Shown here: positions 34,674 to 43,248 of the stretch, in pieces
Layout: each line of letters opens with the position of its first letter
Numbering within the stretch: position 1 is the first letter of the stretch
Assembly: GCF_005795905.1 (NCBI RefSeq)
Contig: NZ_VAWE01000001.1
Coordinates: forward strand, 4,076,001 to 4,140,000
Origin: Streptomyces marianii
Lineage (GTDB): Bacteria; Actinomycetota; Actinomycetes; Streptomycetales; Streptomycetaceae
Direction: 5' to 3'
DNA: 64,000 nt
Made by a program: the position numbers and the translations under genes
The notes under the pieces: generated by a model
Databases searched by the model: none
The model's input: the letters and a program-made list of their open reading frames with translations, nothing else
What the model was told of the DNA's origin: nothing

Positions 34674-35686
34674 CAGCTCTCCGCCTCCCACTGCAGCCGT
34701 GCCACGGCGTCCAGTACCCGGTCCACACCCGGCAGATGGTGACGCTCCAGCATCGGCGGCGGGTAGGGAATGTCGAAACCGGCCACCCTCAGCACGGGGG
34801 CCTCGAGGTGGTGGAAGCAGCGCTCGGTCACCCTGGCCGCGATCTCGCCGCCCGGACCGCCGAAGCCCGTCGACTCGTGGACGACGACGGCCCGGCCCGT
34901 GCGGCGCACGGAGGCGCACACGGTCTCGTCGTCGAACGGCACGAGCGAACGCAGATCCACTACCTCCAGGTCCCAGCCCTCGGCCTCGGCGGCCTCCGCC
35001 GCCTCCATGCAGACCGGCACGGAGGGACCGTAGGTGATGAGCGTGGCGCTGCGCCCCTGGCGGCGCACCACCGCGCGGCCGATGGGTTCCACGGCCGCCG
35101 GGGCGTCCGGCGACCAGTCGGCCTTGGACCAGTAAAGCCGCTTCGGCTCCAGGAAGACCACCGGGTCGTCGGAGGCGATGGCCTCCCGCAGCAGTCCGTA
35201 CGCGTCCTCGACCGTCGCCGGCGTGACGACGTGGAGCCCCGGAGTCGCCATGTAGTACGCCTCGGAGGAGTCGCTGTGGTGCTCGACGCCTCCGATGCCG
35301 CCGCCGTAGGGCACCCGCACGGTGATCGGCAGCGGCATCGCCCCGCGCGTCCGGTTGCGCATCCGGGAGACATGGCTGATCAACTGCTCGAACGCCGGAT
35401 AGGCGAAGGCGTCGAACTGCATCTCGACGACGGGACGCAGCCCGTACATCGCCATGCCGACGGCCGTGCCGAGGATGCCCGCCTCGGCCAGCGGGGTGTC
35501 GGTGCACCGGTCCTCGCCGAACTCCTTGGCGAGCCCGTCCGTGACCCGGAAGACCCCGCCGAGGGTGCCGACGTCCTCGCCCATGACATGGACGGTCGGA
35601 TCCTCGGACATGGCGTCGCGCATCGCGCGCTGGAGAGCCTGCGCCATCGTGGCGGGCTTGGCCTGCCGTGCGGTTGCCGTGCTCAT
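34673..35686 (-). CDS. bkdB: Branched-chain 2-oxoacid dehydrogenase E1 beta (set 2)
   Basis: A 337-residue subunit with VMGEDVGTLGGVFR, DTPLAEAGILGTAVG, VRVPYGGGIGGVEHHSDS and YGPSVPVCMEA. It overlaps E1-alpha upstream by ATGA and E2 downstream by one base, so the three are translated as a coupled unit. Clearly paralogous to 13887-14867 but diverged throughout, so not a recent duplication. Confidence 0.95.
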   Translation of the reverse strand: MSTATARQAKPATMAQALQRAMRDAMSEDPTVHVMGEDVGTLGGVFRVTDGLAKEFGEDRCTDTPLAEAGILGTAVGMAMYGLRPVVEMQFDAFAYPAFEQLISHVSRMRNRTRGAMPLPITVRVPYGGGIGGVEHHSDSSEAYYMATPGLHVVTPATVEDAYGLLREAIASDDPVVFLEPKRLYWSKADWSPDAPAAVEPIGRAVVRRQGRSATLITYGPSVPVCMEAAEAAEAEGWDLEVVDLRSLVPFDDETVCASVRRTGRAVVVHESTGFGGPGGEIAARVTERCFHHLEAPVLRVAGFDIPYPPPMLERHHLPGVDRVLDAVARLQWEAES

Positions 35687-36858
35687 CGTGCGTCACCCTC
35701 CGCGCCGTGGGCGCCCTCTCCGCCCTCGGCGTCGATCTCGGCCCGCAGCTGGGCGGCCTGCTCCCGCAGCTGACCGGTCTGCTCGGCGTACACGTGCTCG
35801 AACAGGTCCATCGGGTTCAGCACGGGATCCGCGTTCATCCGCTCCCTCAGCCGGGCGGCCATCGCCTCGGCGGCCTCGGCGGCCGACCGTACTCCGTCCT
35901 CGTCGAGCAGTCCCCGGCTCGTCAGCTCCGCCTCCAGCAGCCGGATCGGGTCGTGCTCGCGCCAGGCCTCGACCTCGCTCTCACCCCGGTACCGGGTGGC
36001 GTCGTCGGCGTTCGTGTGCGCGTCGATGCGGTAGGTGATCGCCTCGACGAGGGTCGGACCGCCGCCCCGCCGGGCCCGTGCGACGGCTTCGCCGAGCACC
36101 TCGTGCACCGCCGCCGCGTCGTTGCCGTCGACGAGCCGACCGGGCATTCCGTACCCCACGGCCTTGTGCGCGAGGGACGGGGCCGCGGTCTGCTTGGACA
36201 GCGGCACGGAGATCGCGAAGCCGTTGTTCTGCACGAGGAAGACGACCGGCGCCCGCCAGACGGCGGCGAAGTTGAGCGCCTCGTGGAAGTCACCCTCGCT
36301 GGTGCCGCCGTCGCCGACCATGGCGAGCGCCACGACGTCGTCGCCCTTGAGCCGCGCGGCGTGGGCCAGACCCACGGCATGCGGGAGCTGGGTGGCGAGC
36401 GGGGTGGACAGCGGGGCGACGCGGTGCTCGTTCGGGTCGTAACCGGTGTGCCAGTCACCGCGCAGCAGCGTCAGTGCCTGCACCGGGTCGAGCCCGCGGG
36501 CCACGGCGGCGAGGGTGTCCCGGTAGCTGGGGAACAGCCAGTCGCGCTCCTCCAGCGCGAGGGCGGCGGCGACCTCGCAGGCCTCCTGACCTGTGCTCGA
36601 CGGATACACGGCGAGTCTGCCCTGCTTGGTGAGGGCGGTCGCCTGCGCGTTGTACCTGCGGCCGCGGACCAGCTCCGCGTACAGCCGCAGAAGCAGCTCG
36701 GGGTCGGCCCCGGCGGCGGCGTCGGTGCCGAGGACCCGGTACGGCTCCGGGTCGGGAAGCAGCGGCGCAGGGTCGGTGCGGGGCTTCCAGGCGGGCGGCG
36801 GGGTGGGCCGGTAGGCCGCACCCGGCCGCTCCTGGACCGTCATGCTGCTCTTCTTCAA
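35683..36858 (-). CDS. bkdA: Branched-chain 2-oxoacid dehydrogenase E1 alpha (set 2)
   Basis: About 391 residues from TTG 36858, chosen because GAGGAGG sits eight bases upstream; ATG 36843 (MTVQERP) and ATG 36897 are alternatives. The thiamine-diphosphate motif is VGDGGTSEGD then VQNNGFAIS; KQGRLAVYPSSTGQEA and FPSYRDTLAAVARG are characteristic. First gene of bkdABC set 2, divergent from the AsnC-type regulator bkdR. A TetR-type operator-like site (36928-36941) lies in the shared promoter region. Confidence 0.94.
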   Translation of the reverse strand: MKKSSMTVQERPGAAYRPTPPPAWKPRTDPAPLLPDPEPYRVLGTDAAAGADPELLLRLYAELVRGRRYNAQATALTKQGRLAVYPSSTGQEACEVAAALALEERDWLFPSYRDTLAAVARGLDPVQALTLLRGDWHTGYDPNEHRVAPLSTPLATQLPHAVGLAHAARLKGDDVVALAMVGDGGTSEGDFHEALNFAAVWRAPVVFLVQNNGFAISVPLSKQTAAPSLAHKAVGYGMPGRLVDGNDAAAVHEVLGEAVARARRGGGPTLVEAITYRIDAHTNADDATRYRGESEVEAWREHDPIRLLEAELTSRGLLDEDGVRSAAEAAEAMAARLRERMNADPVLNPMDLFEHVYAEQTGQLREQAAQLRAEIDAEGGEGAHGAEGDAR

Positions 36859-36927
36859 CGCGAGCACCTCCTCGTGGGAGCGGGCATAAGGACCCATGAA
36901 GGGCGCGGAGTGTGAGGCGCCTCACCT

Positions 36928-36941
36928 ACCGATTGTTCGGT
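36928..36941. promoter_or_regulatory. paa-type TetR operator candidate upstream of bkd set 2
   Basis: ACCGATTGTTCGGT differs from the paaH/paaN intergenic site ACCGATCGTTCGGT by one base and has the same ACCGA/TCGGT-type arms. It lies about 70 bases before the E1-alpha start and 100 before bkdR. Confidence 0.65.
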
Positions 36942-37042
36942 CGTGGGCGCATTTTGGCTACAGGCACCTCCAGCCTGTGGACAAACGGTTCTCCACAGCC
37001 TGGGATAGGAGCAGGTCGTCCACGGCGGAAAGGTGGGGGGAC

Positions 37043-37573
37043 GTGACAGCTGAACAAATGGCCGACGACGGGGACCGCACGGTCTACGCAGCGGTGCCCG
37101 GCGCGGACCAGGGGCGGCCGGCGCGCACCCTGGACGCGATCGACCGCGACATCCTCCGCATCCTCCAGACGGACGGCCGCGCCTCGATACGGTCCGTGGC
37201 CGAACGCGTCCACGTGTCGCGGGCCAACGCCTACGCCCGCATCAACCGGCTGATCGACGACGGAGTGATCCGGGGCTTCAGCGCACGGGTGAACCACGAG
37301 CGCGCCGGCCACGGCGCCTCGGCCTACATCACCCTCAAGATCGTCCAGAACTCGTGGCGGACGGTGCGCGAGCAGCTCCAGGCACTGCCCGGGGCCGCCC
37401 ACATAGCGCTGGTCAGCGGCGACTTCGACGTGCTGCTCCTGGTCCACACGCCGGACAACCGCACCCTGCGGGAACTCGTGCTGACCAGGCTCCAGGCGAT
37501 CCCCGAGGTGCTCTCCACCCGCACACTGCTGGTCTTCGAGGAGACGGACCTGGATCCGGACCCGGTGCGCTGA
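37043..37573 (+). CDS. bkdR: Lrp/AsnC-family regulator BkdR
   Basis: A 176-residue protein from GTG 37043 (AGGTGG upstream), with an alternative ATG at 37058. The N-terminal AsnC HTH (LDAIDRDILRILQTDGRASI, HVSRANAYARINRLIDDG) is followed by the RAM ligand-binding domain (FDVLLLVHTPDN, TRTLLVFEETDLD). It is divergent from bkdA set 2, the position of BkdR in other Streptomyces, where the protein controls bkd expression and branched-precursor supply. Assignment by sequence and context is strong. Confidence 0.92.
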   Translation: MTAEQMADDGDRTVYAAVPGADQGRPARTLDAIDRDILRILQTDGRASIRSVAERVHVSRANAYARINRLIDDGVIRGFSARVNHERAGHGASAYITLKIVQNSWRTVREQLQALPGAAHIALVSGDFDVLLLVHTPDNRTLRELVLTRLQAIPEVLSTRTLLVFEETDLDPDPVR

Positions 37574-37748
37574 CGCCCGTGCGGGCGCTCGTCACCGTAC
37601 CCGGCACGCGGCGGTGCCCCGCCGGACCGGACCACGGCGAGGCCGTCCGACCAGACGCACCCCGGCCCCGGGCGGGATCCGGGCCCGCGACGCCGTACGC
37701 CCGTGGCACACGAACCCCACGCCCGCGGTGCGGGGCGCGGGCCCTGGC

Positions 37749-38342
37749 TCAGGACGCCGTGCGCAGGCCGTCGAAGGCCAGCCGGACCACCGCGTCCGCG
37801 ACCTGCTGCCGGTCGTAGCCGGTTCCGGCCTGCGGCCTGTACCACTCCACCAGGGAGTTGACCATGCCGAACAGCAGCCGCGTCGCCAGCCTCGTGTCCA
37901 TGTCCGCGCGCAGGTCGCCGTCCGCTGCGGCCGCCTTGAGGAGATCGGCGACCCGGTGGTCGAACTCGCGGCGCCGTTCCATGGCCCACCGCTCGGTCCT
38001 GGTGTTGCCCCGGACCCGCAGCAGCAGCGTGACGTAGGGCAGCTCCGCCATCAGCACCTCGACGGTGCGGCGGGTCACGTACTCCACGCGTTCCAGCGCC
38101 CGTCCGCGCGTCGCGCCCGGCTCCTCGAGGATCCCGAAGAGCCCGTCGAGGGCGCGGCTGACGGCCCGCCTCAGCAGTTCCTCCTTGCCGGCCACGTGGT
38201 GGTATATCGACGACTTGGAGATGCCCGCGGCCTTGGAGAGGTGCTCCATGGAAGTGCCGTCGTAACCGCGTTCGTTGAAGACCCCGACGGCGACGGACAG
38301 CAGCGTCTCCGGGGTGTACGTGTCGCGCTTCGCGGTCGTCAT
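37749..38342 (-). CDS. TetR-family regulator (PaaR-like candidate)
   Basis: A 197-residue protein from ATG 38342, overlapping the paaH stop by ATGA. The N-terminal HTH is VGVFNERGYDGTSMEHLSKA then GISKSSIYHHVAGKEELL. The C-terminal ligand domain contains the aromatic VEWYRPQAGTGYD helix. Being co-transcribed with paaH and close to paaN and paaABCDE, it is the obvious candidate to bind the repeated ACCGAnCGnTCGGT palindromes and respond to phenylacetyl-CoA, as PaaR does in other actinobacteria. That target assignment is inference. Confidence 0.9.
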   Translation of the reverse strand: MTTAKRDTYTPETLLSVAVGVFNERGYDGTSMEHLSKAAGISKSSIYHHVAGKEELLRRAVSRALDGLFGILEEPGATRGRALERVEYVTRRTVEVLMAELPYVTLLLRVRGNTRTERWAMERRREFDHRVADLLKAAAADGDLRADMDTRLATRLLFGMVNSLVEWYRPQAGTGYDRQQVADAVVRLAFDGLRTAS

Positions 38343-39889
38343 GAGGCCTGCTCGCCCTTCATCCGAACGTACGACTGGCGATAGAGGCCCAGTGACGGCG
38401 CATAGCGGCCGGTCGGCACGCGCGCGTGGAGTTCGTCGAGGAGCTCGTGGGCCCAGGCGCGGCCCAGCCGGTGCCCCCATTCCACGGGGCCGACCGGGTA
38501 GTTGACCCCGAGCCGCATGGCGGTGTCGACGTCCTCCGGGGAGGCGACCCCCTTGGCGACGGCGTCGGCCGCGGCGTCCACGAGCATCGCGACCGTCCGC
38601 GCGACGATCATGCCGGGAACGTCGCCGATGACGCTGACCTTCTTGCCGAGGGCCTGGAAGAGGCCGATCGACTGCCGCAGGGTCTCCCAGCCGGTGACCT
38701 CCGAAGCGGACAGGGCGATCCTGGTCGCCGACCGGTAGTCGAGGGCCAGGTCGAAGTAGACGACGTCACGGAACTCCGCCGACGTCTGCCCGTCCGCGAG
38801 CACGAGCTGCCCGCCGCTCGGGAGCAGCATGCGGGTCCCTCGGTCCTCGTCCTCCTCGTGCACCGTGATGCCGGACTCCCGGCACAGCGTGATCAAGGCC
38901 CGGGCCGGCCCCAGGTCGCCCTCCACGGTGATGTGCGGCGGGGGCTCGGTCGCCGGGGCGGTGTGCGGCTCGGGACGCTCCGCGCCGTCCTCGTAGGCGT
39001 ACCAGCCGTGGCCCGACTTGCGCCCGAGGCGGCCCGACTCCACGAGACGGCGCTGGGCGAGCGACGGCGCGAACTTGGGGCTCCGGAAGAACGACTCCCA
39101 CACGGAGCGGGTGACCGCCTCGTTGACGTCCTGGCCGATCAGGTCGGTGAGCTCGAACGGGCCCATCCTGAATCCGCCGCACTCGCGCAGGATCGCGTCG
39201 ATGGTGGCGGGGTCCGCGCCGCGCTCCTCGTGGACCGCGAAGGCCTCGGCGTAGAACGGCCGGGCGATGCGGTTGACGATGAACCCGGGGGTGTCCGCAC
39301 AGCGGACCGGGGTCTTGCCCCACGCCTTCGCCGTCTCGTGTGCGCGGGCGGCCGCGTCCTCGTCGGTGGCGAAGCCGCTGACGACCTCGACCAGCGGAAG
39401 AAGCGGCGCCGGGTTGAAGAAGTGCAGTCCGACGAAGCGTCCTGGACGGCGCAGCGCGCCCGCGACGGCGGTGACGGACAGGGAGGAGGTGTTGGTGGCG
39501 AGGAGGCAGTCGTCGGCGACGACCTCCTCGAGCGCACGGAAGAGCTCCTGCTTGACGGCGAGGTCCTCGACGACGGCCTCGATGACGAGCGCGCTGTCCG
39601 CGAGCTCGGCGATCTCCGTCGTTCGCGTCAGCCGGAGGGCCGCGGCGCCGCGGGCCTCCTCCTCCAGCCGCCCCTTCTCGACCAGCCGCTCCAGGCGGGT
39701 CAGGATCGCGCCCGCGCCGGACTCCGCCTGGCCGGGGGCGACGTCGTAGAGGCGCACACGGTGGCCGGCGAGCAGCGCGACCTGCGCGATGCCCTGCCCC
39801 ATGGTGCCGGCGCCCACGACGGCGACGGTGCGGCCGGGGGCGATGGCGTCGGTGCCGCTCGGGCCCCCGGCGGCGTCGGTGACGGTCAT
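38339..39889 (-). CDS. paaH: 3-hydroxyacyl-CoA dehydrogenase (PaaH-like)
   Basis: A 516-residue protein. The N-terminal NAD domain carries the glycine motif GAGTMGQGIAQ, catalytic segments NTSSLSVT and GLHFFNPAPLLPLVEV, and the first C-terminal domain starts TPGFIVNRIARPFY. A second dehydrogenase C-terminal domain (DVPGMIVARTVAMLVD) makes it the long two-C-domain form typical of PaaH/PaaC. It would oxidise 3-hydroxyadipyl-CoA late in phenylacetate degradation. Divergent from paaN with an operator candidate between. Confidence 0.92.
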   Translation of the reverse strand: MTVTDAAGGPSGTDAIAPGRTVAVVGAGTMGQGIAQVALLAGHRVRLYDVAPGQAESGAGAILTRLERLVEKGRLEEEARGAAALRLTRTTEIAELADSALVIEAVVEDLAVKQELFRALEEVVADDCLLATNTSSLSVTAVAGALRRPGRFVGLHFFNPAPLLPLVEVVSGFATDEDAAARAHETAKAWGKTPVRCADTPGFIVNRIARPFYAEAFAVHEERGADPATIDAILRECGGFRMGPFELTDLIGQDVNEAVTRSVWESFFRSPKFAPSLAQRRLVESGRLGRKSGHGWYAYEDGAERPEPHTAPATEPPPHITVEGDLGPARALITLCRESGITVHEEDEDRGTRMLLPSGGQLVLADGQTSAEFRDVVYFDLALDYRSATRIALSASEVTGWETLRQSIGLFQALGKKVSVIGDVPGMIVARTVAMLVDAAADAVAKGVASPEDVDTAMRLGVNYPVGPVEWGHRLGRAWAHELLDELHARVPTGRYAPSLGLYRQSYVRMKGEQAS

Positions 39890-39945
39890 GGCAGTGATCC
39901 TCCCCTACGAGTCATCCACAGGATCTGCGGACCCCCCTTGTCCCG

Positions 39946-39959
39946 ACCGATCGTTCGGT
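39946..39959. promoter_or_regulatory. TetR operator candidate between paaH and paaN
   Basis: ACCGATCGTTCGGT has inverted arms ACCGA and TCGGT around TCGT. Its reverse complement, ACCGAACGATCGGT, is identical to the site in front of paaA (45416-45429). It resembles the known actinobacterial PaaR consensus ACCGnnCGnnCGGT. Confidence 0.75.
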
Positions 39960-40013
39960 TACTCTAACTCTGTCCGCGTTCCCCTGCCCAGCTCACCGAG
40001 GAGTTGGTCTGCC

Positions 40014-41675
40014 ATGCAGCTGACCGAGACCCACCGGCCGACGCTCGACCGGGCTCTCGAGGCGATCCGCACCCGGGCGTACTGGTCGCCCCACCCCGAG
40101 CATCCGAAGGCGTACGGCGAGACCGGCGCTGCCGACGGCCTCGCGGCGTACCAGGCCCTGCTCGGCTCGCGTTTCGAGCTCGACCAACCCGGCACCGACG
40201 GCTGGACCGGCGGAGAGGTGTCGCCGTACGGACCGGAGCTGGGCATCGAGTATCCGCATCCGGACCTCGACGTCCTGCTGCCGGCGATGCGCGCGGGCAT
40301 GGCCGCCTGGCGCGACGCGGGCCCGGAGACGCGCGCCCTGGTCTGCCTGGAGGTCCTGTCGCGCATCAGCGCCCGCACCCACGAGTTCGCCCACGCGGTC
40401 ATGCACACGAGCGGCCAGGCGTTCATGATGGCGCTCCAGGCCGGCGGCCCGCACGCCCAGGACCGCGGTCTGGAGGCGGTGGCGTACGCCTATGAGGAGC
40501 AGACGCGCACGCCGCAGACCGCCGACTGGTCCAAGCCCCAGGGCAAGCGGGACCCCCTGGAGCTCCGAAAGGCCTTCACGGCCGCCCCGCGCGGCATCGC
40601 GCTGCTGATCGGCTGCAACACCTTCCCGACGTGGAACGGCTACCCGGGCCTGTTCGCCTCGCTGGCCACCGGCAACCCCGTGCTGGTGAAGCCCCACCCG
40701 CGCGCGGTCCTCCCGCTCGCCATGACGGTCCGGATCGCCCGTGAGGTGCTGGGCGAGGCGGGCTTCGACCCGAACCTGGTGGCCCTGGCCGCCGAGCGCC
40801 CCGGCGAGGGCATCGCCAAGACGCTCGCACTCCGCCCGGAGATCAAGATCATCGACTACACCGGGTCGACCGAGTTCGGCGACTGGCTCGAGGAGAACGC
40901 CCGCCAGGCCCAGGTCTACACGGAGAAAGCCGGCGTCAACACGGTGGTGATCGACTCCACCGACGACTACAAGGGGATGCTGTCGAACCTGGCGTTCTCG
41001 CTGTCCCTGTACAGCGGCCAGATGTGCACCACCCCGCAGAACCTGCTCATTCCGCGCGACGGCATCACCACGGACGCCGGCCCCAAGTCGTACGACGAGG
41101 TCGTCGCCGACATCGCGGCCTCCGTGAGCGGTCTGCTCGGCGACGACGGCCGGGCGAATGCCCTGCTGGGCGCCCTGGTGAACCCGGACGTGAAGGCGCG
41201 CCTCGAGGCTGCGGCGGGTCTGGGCGAGGTGGCACTGCCCTCCCGCGAGGTCGCCAATCCGGAGTTCCCCGACGCCGTCGTGCGCACACCCGTGATCGTG
41301 AAGCTGGACGGTGCCAAGCCGGACGACGAGGCGTCGTTCATGTCCGAGTGCTTCGGGCCGGTGTCCTTCGCCGTCGCGGTCGACTCGACGAGCGACGCGC
41401 TGGAGCTGCTGCGCCGCACGGTGCGCGACAAGGGCGCGATGACGGTCGGCGCGTACACGACCTCGGCGGAGACCGAGCGTGCGGTCGAGGAGGTCTGCCT
41501 GGAGGAGTCGGCGCAGCTCTCCCTGAACCTCACGGGCGGCGTCTATGTGAACCAGACGGCGGCGTTCTCGGACTTCCACGGCTCCGGGGGCAACCCCGCG
41601 GCCAATGCGGCCCTGTGCGACGGCGCCTTCGTGTCCAACCGCTTCCGCGTGGTGGAGATCCGCCGCCAGGCCTGA
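40014..41675 (+). CDS. paaN: Phenylacetate degradation aldehyde dehydrogenase PaaN
   Basis: A 553-residue protein from ATG 40014, with GAGGAG upstream. It matches the stand-alone PaaN type (aldehyde dehydrogenase fold without the fused MaoC hydratase): IGCNTFPTWNGYPG, LVKPHPRAVLPLAM, IIDYTGSTEFGDWLEE, and the catalytic-cysteine region SGQMCTTPQN. It oxidises the ring-opened semialdehyde-CoA intermediate. Full length for the family. Divergent from paaH. Confidence 0.93.
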   Translation: MQLTETHRPTLDRALEAIRTRAYWSPHPEHPKAYGETGAADGLAAYQALLGSRFELDQPGTDGWTGGEVSPYGPELGIEYPHPDLDVLLPAMRAGMAAWRDAGPETRALVCLEVLSRISARTHEFAHAVMHTSGQAFMMALQAGGPHAQDRGLEAVAYAYEEQTRTPQTADWSKPQGKRDPLELRKAFTAAPRGIALLIGCNTFPTWNGYPGLFASLATGNPVLVKPHPRAVLPLAMTVRIAREVLGEAGFDPNLVALAAERPGEGIAKTLALRPEIKIIDYTGSTEFGDWLEENARQAQVYTEKAGVNTVVIDSTDDYKGMLSNLAFSLSLYSGQMCTTPQNLLIPRDGITTDAGPKSYDEVVADIAASVSGLLGDDGRANALLGALVNPDVKARLEAAAGLGEVALPSREVANPEFPDAVVRTPVIVKLDGAKPDDEASFMSECFGPVSFAVAVDSTSDALELLRRTVRDKGAMTVGAYTTSAETERAVEEVCLEESAQLSLNLTGGVYVNQTAAFSDFHGSGGNPAANAALCDGAFVSNRFRVVEIRRQA

Positions 41676-41690
41676 CCTCCGGTTCTTGCG

Positions 41691-41716
41691 GCCCGGCCCG
41701 CGCGAGCGGGCCGGGC
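41691..41716. terminator. Hairpin terminator after paaN
   Basis: GCCCGGCCCGC (41691-41701) and GCGGGCCGGGC (41706-41716) pair perfectly around loop GCGA, between paaN and the convergent broken SpoU gene. Confidence 0.85.
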
Positions 41717-41933
41717 GTCGCTCTCACGGGCGGGTCAGGACTCCGGAGGGACGTCCCCGTACCGCTGGATCCAGGAGTGCGTGGCGATCGCGGCGGCCGC
41801 GCCGGCGTTGATCGAGCAGGTGGAGGCGAACCGGGGATCGAGCACACCATGGCGGCGCCGCCCCACACCGTGGATCTCCTTGGCCAGGGTGGCGTTGGCG
41901 GTCCTGACCACGGAACCGATGCCGAAGTATCGG

Positions 41934-42716
41934 TTACATAGCAGGGCTGGAGAGCGATGAGTCGTCTTGGGGACCTCCCCAGTGGAACAAAGCCATGGCC
42001 ACGCTGGTCGCAAGGTTGTAGCTCGACACCTGGGGCCGCATAGGAAGGGCCAGCAGTTTGGTTGCCCGGCCTCGGAGCTCAGGCGAGACCCCGTGCCGCT
42101 CGGAGCCGAACACAAGCAGCGCGTCACCGGGGATGGCCACGGACCTGATGTCCTCCCCCTCAGGGTCCAGGGCATACATCGGGCCTGGTGGCAGATCGTT
42201 GAAGGGGAGCCGTTCGACGGCGGTCGCAAAGTGCAGACCCGCGCCCGCCCTCACCGCGTTGGGGTGCCAAGGGTCCACGCCACCGGTGGTGACGACGCCT
42301 GTGGCCCCAAAACCGGCAGCAAGACGAACCACGGCCCCGACATTCCCAAGATTGCGCGGGTTGTCCAGAACGACGATCGGTGACGTCCTCGGCAACCGCA
42401 CCAGCCCCGCCAGGTTCGTCTGCCGACTTCGCCTGGTGGCCAGAGAGACCACCTGCGTAGGGTGAACCCTCGGCACCAGTTTCCGCAGGGTTTGCCCGGG
42501 TACTTCGACGACAAGATCCCTCATGCGGTCCGTCACGTCGTCGGCGAGCGAATCGGCCAACGCCAGGGCGGCTTCCTTGTCGCTGGTGACTGCGACTCGT
42601 ACGTCCGCTCCGAAACGAAGCGCGTGCTTCAGCGCATGGAAGCCGTCAAGCAGCACAGCGTCGGGTGCGGCCTCACTCCACTTCCGTACAGCCCTCGTGG
42701 CCTCGTCATCGCTCAT
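41934..42716 (-). CDS. TrmH-family RNA 2'-O-methyltransferase, inserted
   Basis: A 260-residue SPOUT enzyme. The three knot motifs are present: VLDNPRNLGNVGAVVRLAAG, LLVFGSERHGVS and LPMRPQVSSYNLATSVAMAL. An N-terminal substrate-binding-like domain begins LLDGFHALKHALRFGA. It would methylate a ribose 2'-OH in rRNA or tRNA using SAM. It lies entirely within the segment interrupting the native SpoU gene, with more AT-ending codons and visibly lower GC than its neighbours, so it was probably acquired. Could be housekeeping replacement or a resistance-type rRNA methylase; no close similarity to TsnR is apparent by eye. Confidence 0.88.
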   Translation of the reverse strand: MSDDEATRAVRKWSEAAPDAVLLDGFHALKHALRFGADVRVAVTSDKEAALALADSLADDVTDRMRDLVVEVPGQTLRKLVPRVHPTQVVSLATRRSRQTNLAGLVRLPRTSPIVVLDNPRNLGNVGAVVRLAAGFGATGVVTTGGVDPWHPNAVRAGAGLHFATAVERLPFNDLPPGPMYALDPEGEDIRSVAIPGDALLVFGSERHGVSPELRGRATKLLALPMRPQVSSYNLATSVAMALFHWGGPQDDSSLSSPAM

Positions 42717-43019
42717 CGACTCAGGCTACGACGCCAGTCAGCTGCTTCACCGCATCGCACAACGCCCTCAGGGCCAGCTCCGTCGTTTCGGTGTGGGTTC
42801 GGGGCTCTACGCGTTCGGGCTCCTCGGCACACCCGGCACGGTCGGCTGTCGCGTCGCAGACAAGCTGTGCGACAAGACCCTCCTGCCGGGGCTGAGTACC
42901 CGGTTCGTCAGGGCACGGACCGGATGTCCTCGGTGACGAAGCACCCCGTTATGGACACAGCGGACTGCCTCGGTGAGCTGCGGGCCACCGGAAAGGGCAT
43001 GCACAGCGGCCAGCTTCAG
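42717..43019. other. Non-coding remainder of the insertion
   Basis: About 300 bases between the inserted methyltransferase start and the SpoU N-terminal fragment. No convincing gene is seen. It presumably carries the promoter of the inserted gene; no terminal inverted repeats, transposase or integrase remnant is visible. Confidence 0.5.
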
Positions 43020-43248
43020 GCCCCAGTTCTCCACGGCCACGTGGAAGTCGTGCCGCCGGGTGTCCAGGCCGACGACGATCGCCTCCCGCGTCCAGTAGCG
43101 GTACCGGTCGACCACGTTCCGCCGGTCCCCGGCCGCGAGCAGTTCGGGATCGTACGGCGCCCCGTCCGGCCACGGGGCCGGATGGGGACCGACGCCCACC
43201 TCCGGGCCGTAGCCGTCGTCGTACCGAACGGGTTCAGGGTCTCGGTGC

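Noticed and set aside
34673..36858. Pyruvate dehydrogenase E1 instead of branched-chain E1
   Set aside because: Separate alpha and beta subunits with an adjacent E2 and divergent bkdR fit the branched-chain complex; Streptomyces pyruvate dehydrogenase E1 is usually the single-chain AceE type.
41934..42716. Thiostrepton-type resistance methyltransferase (TsnR)
   Set aside because: Only the general SPOUT knot motifs are shared; the N-terminal part does not resemble TsnR as I recall it, so no resistance function is claimed.
42807..43199. A complete 130-residue gene upstream of the inserted methyltransferase
   Set aside because: Only the first ~60 residues match the SpoU N-terminus; the remainder is unrelated insertion sequence and the true start (43252) is out of frame with it.
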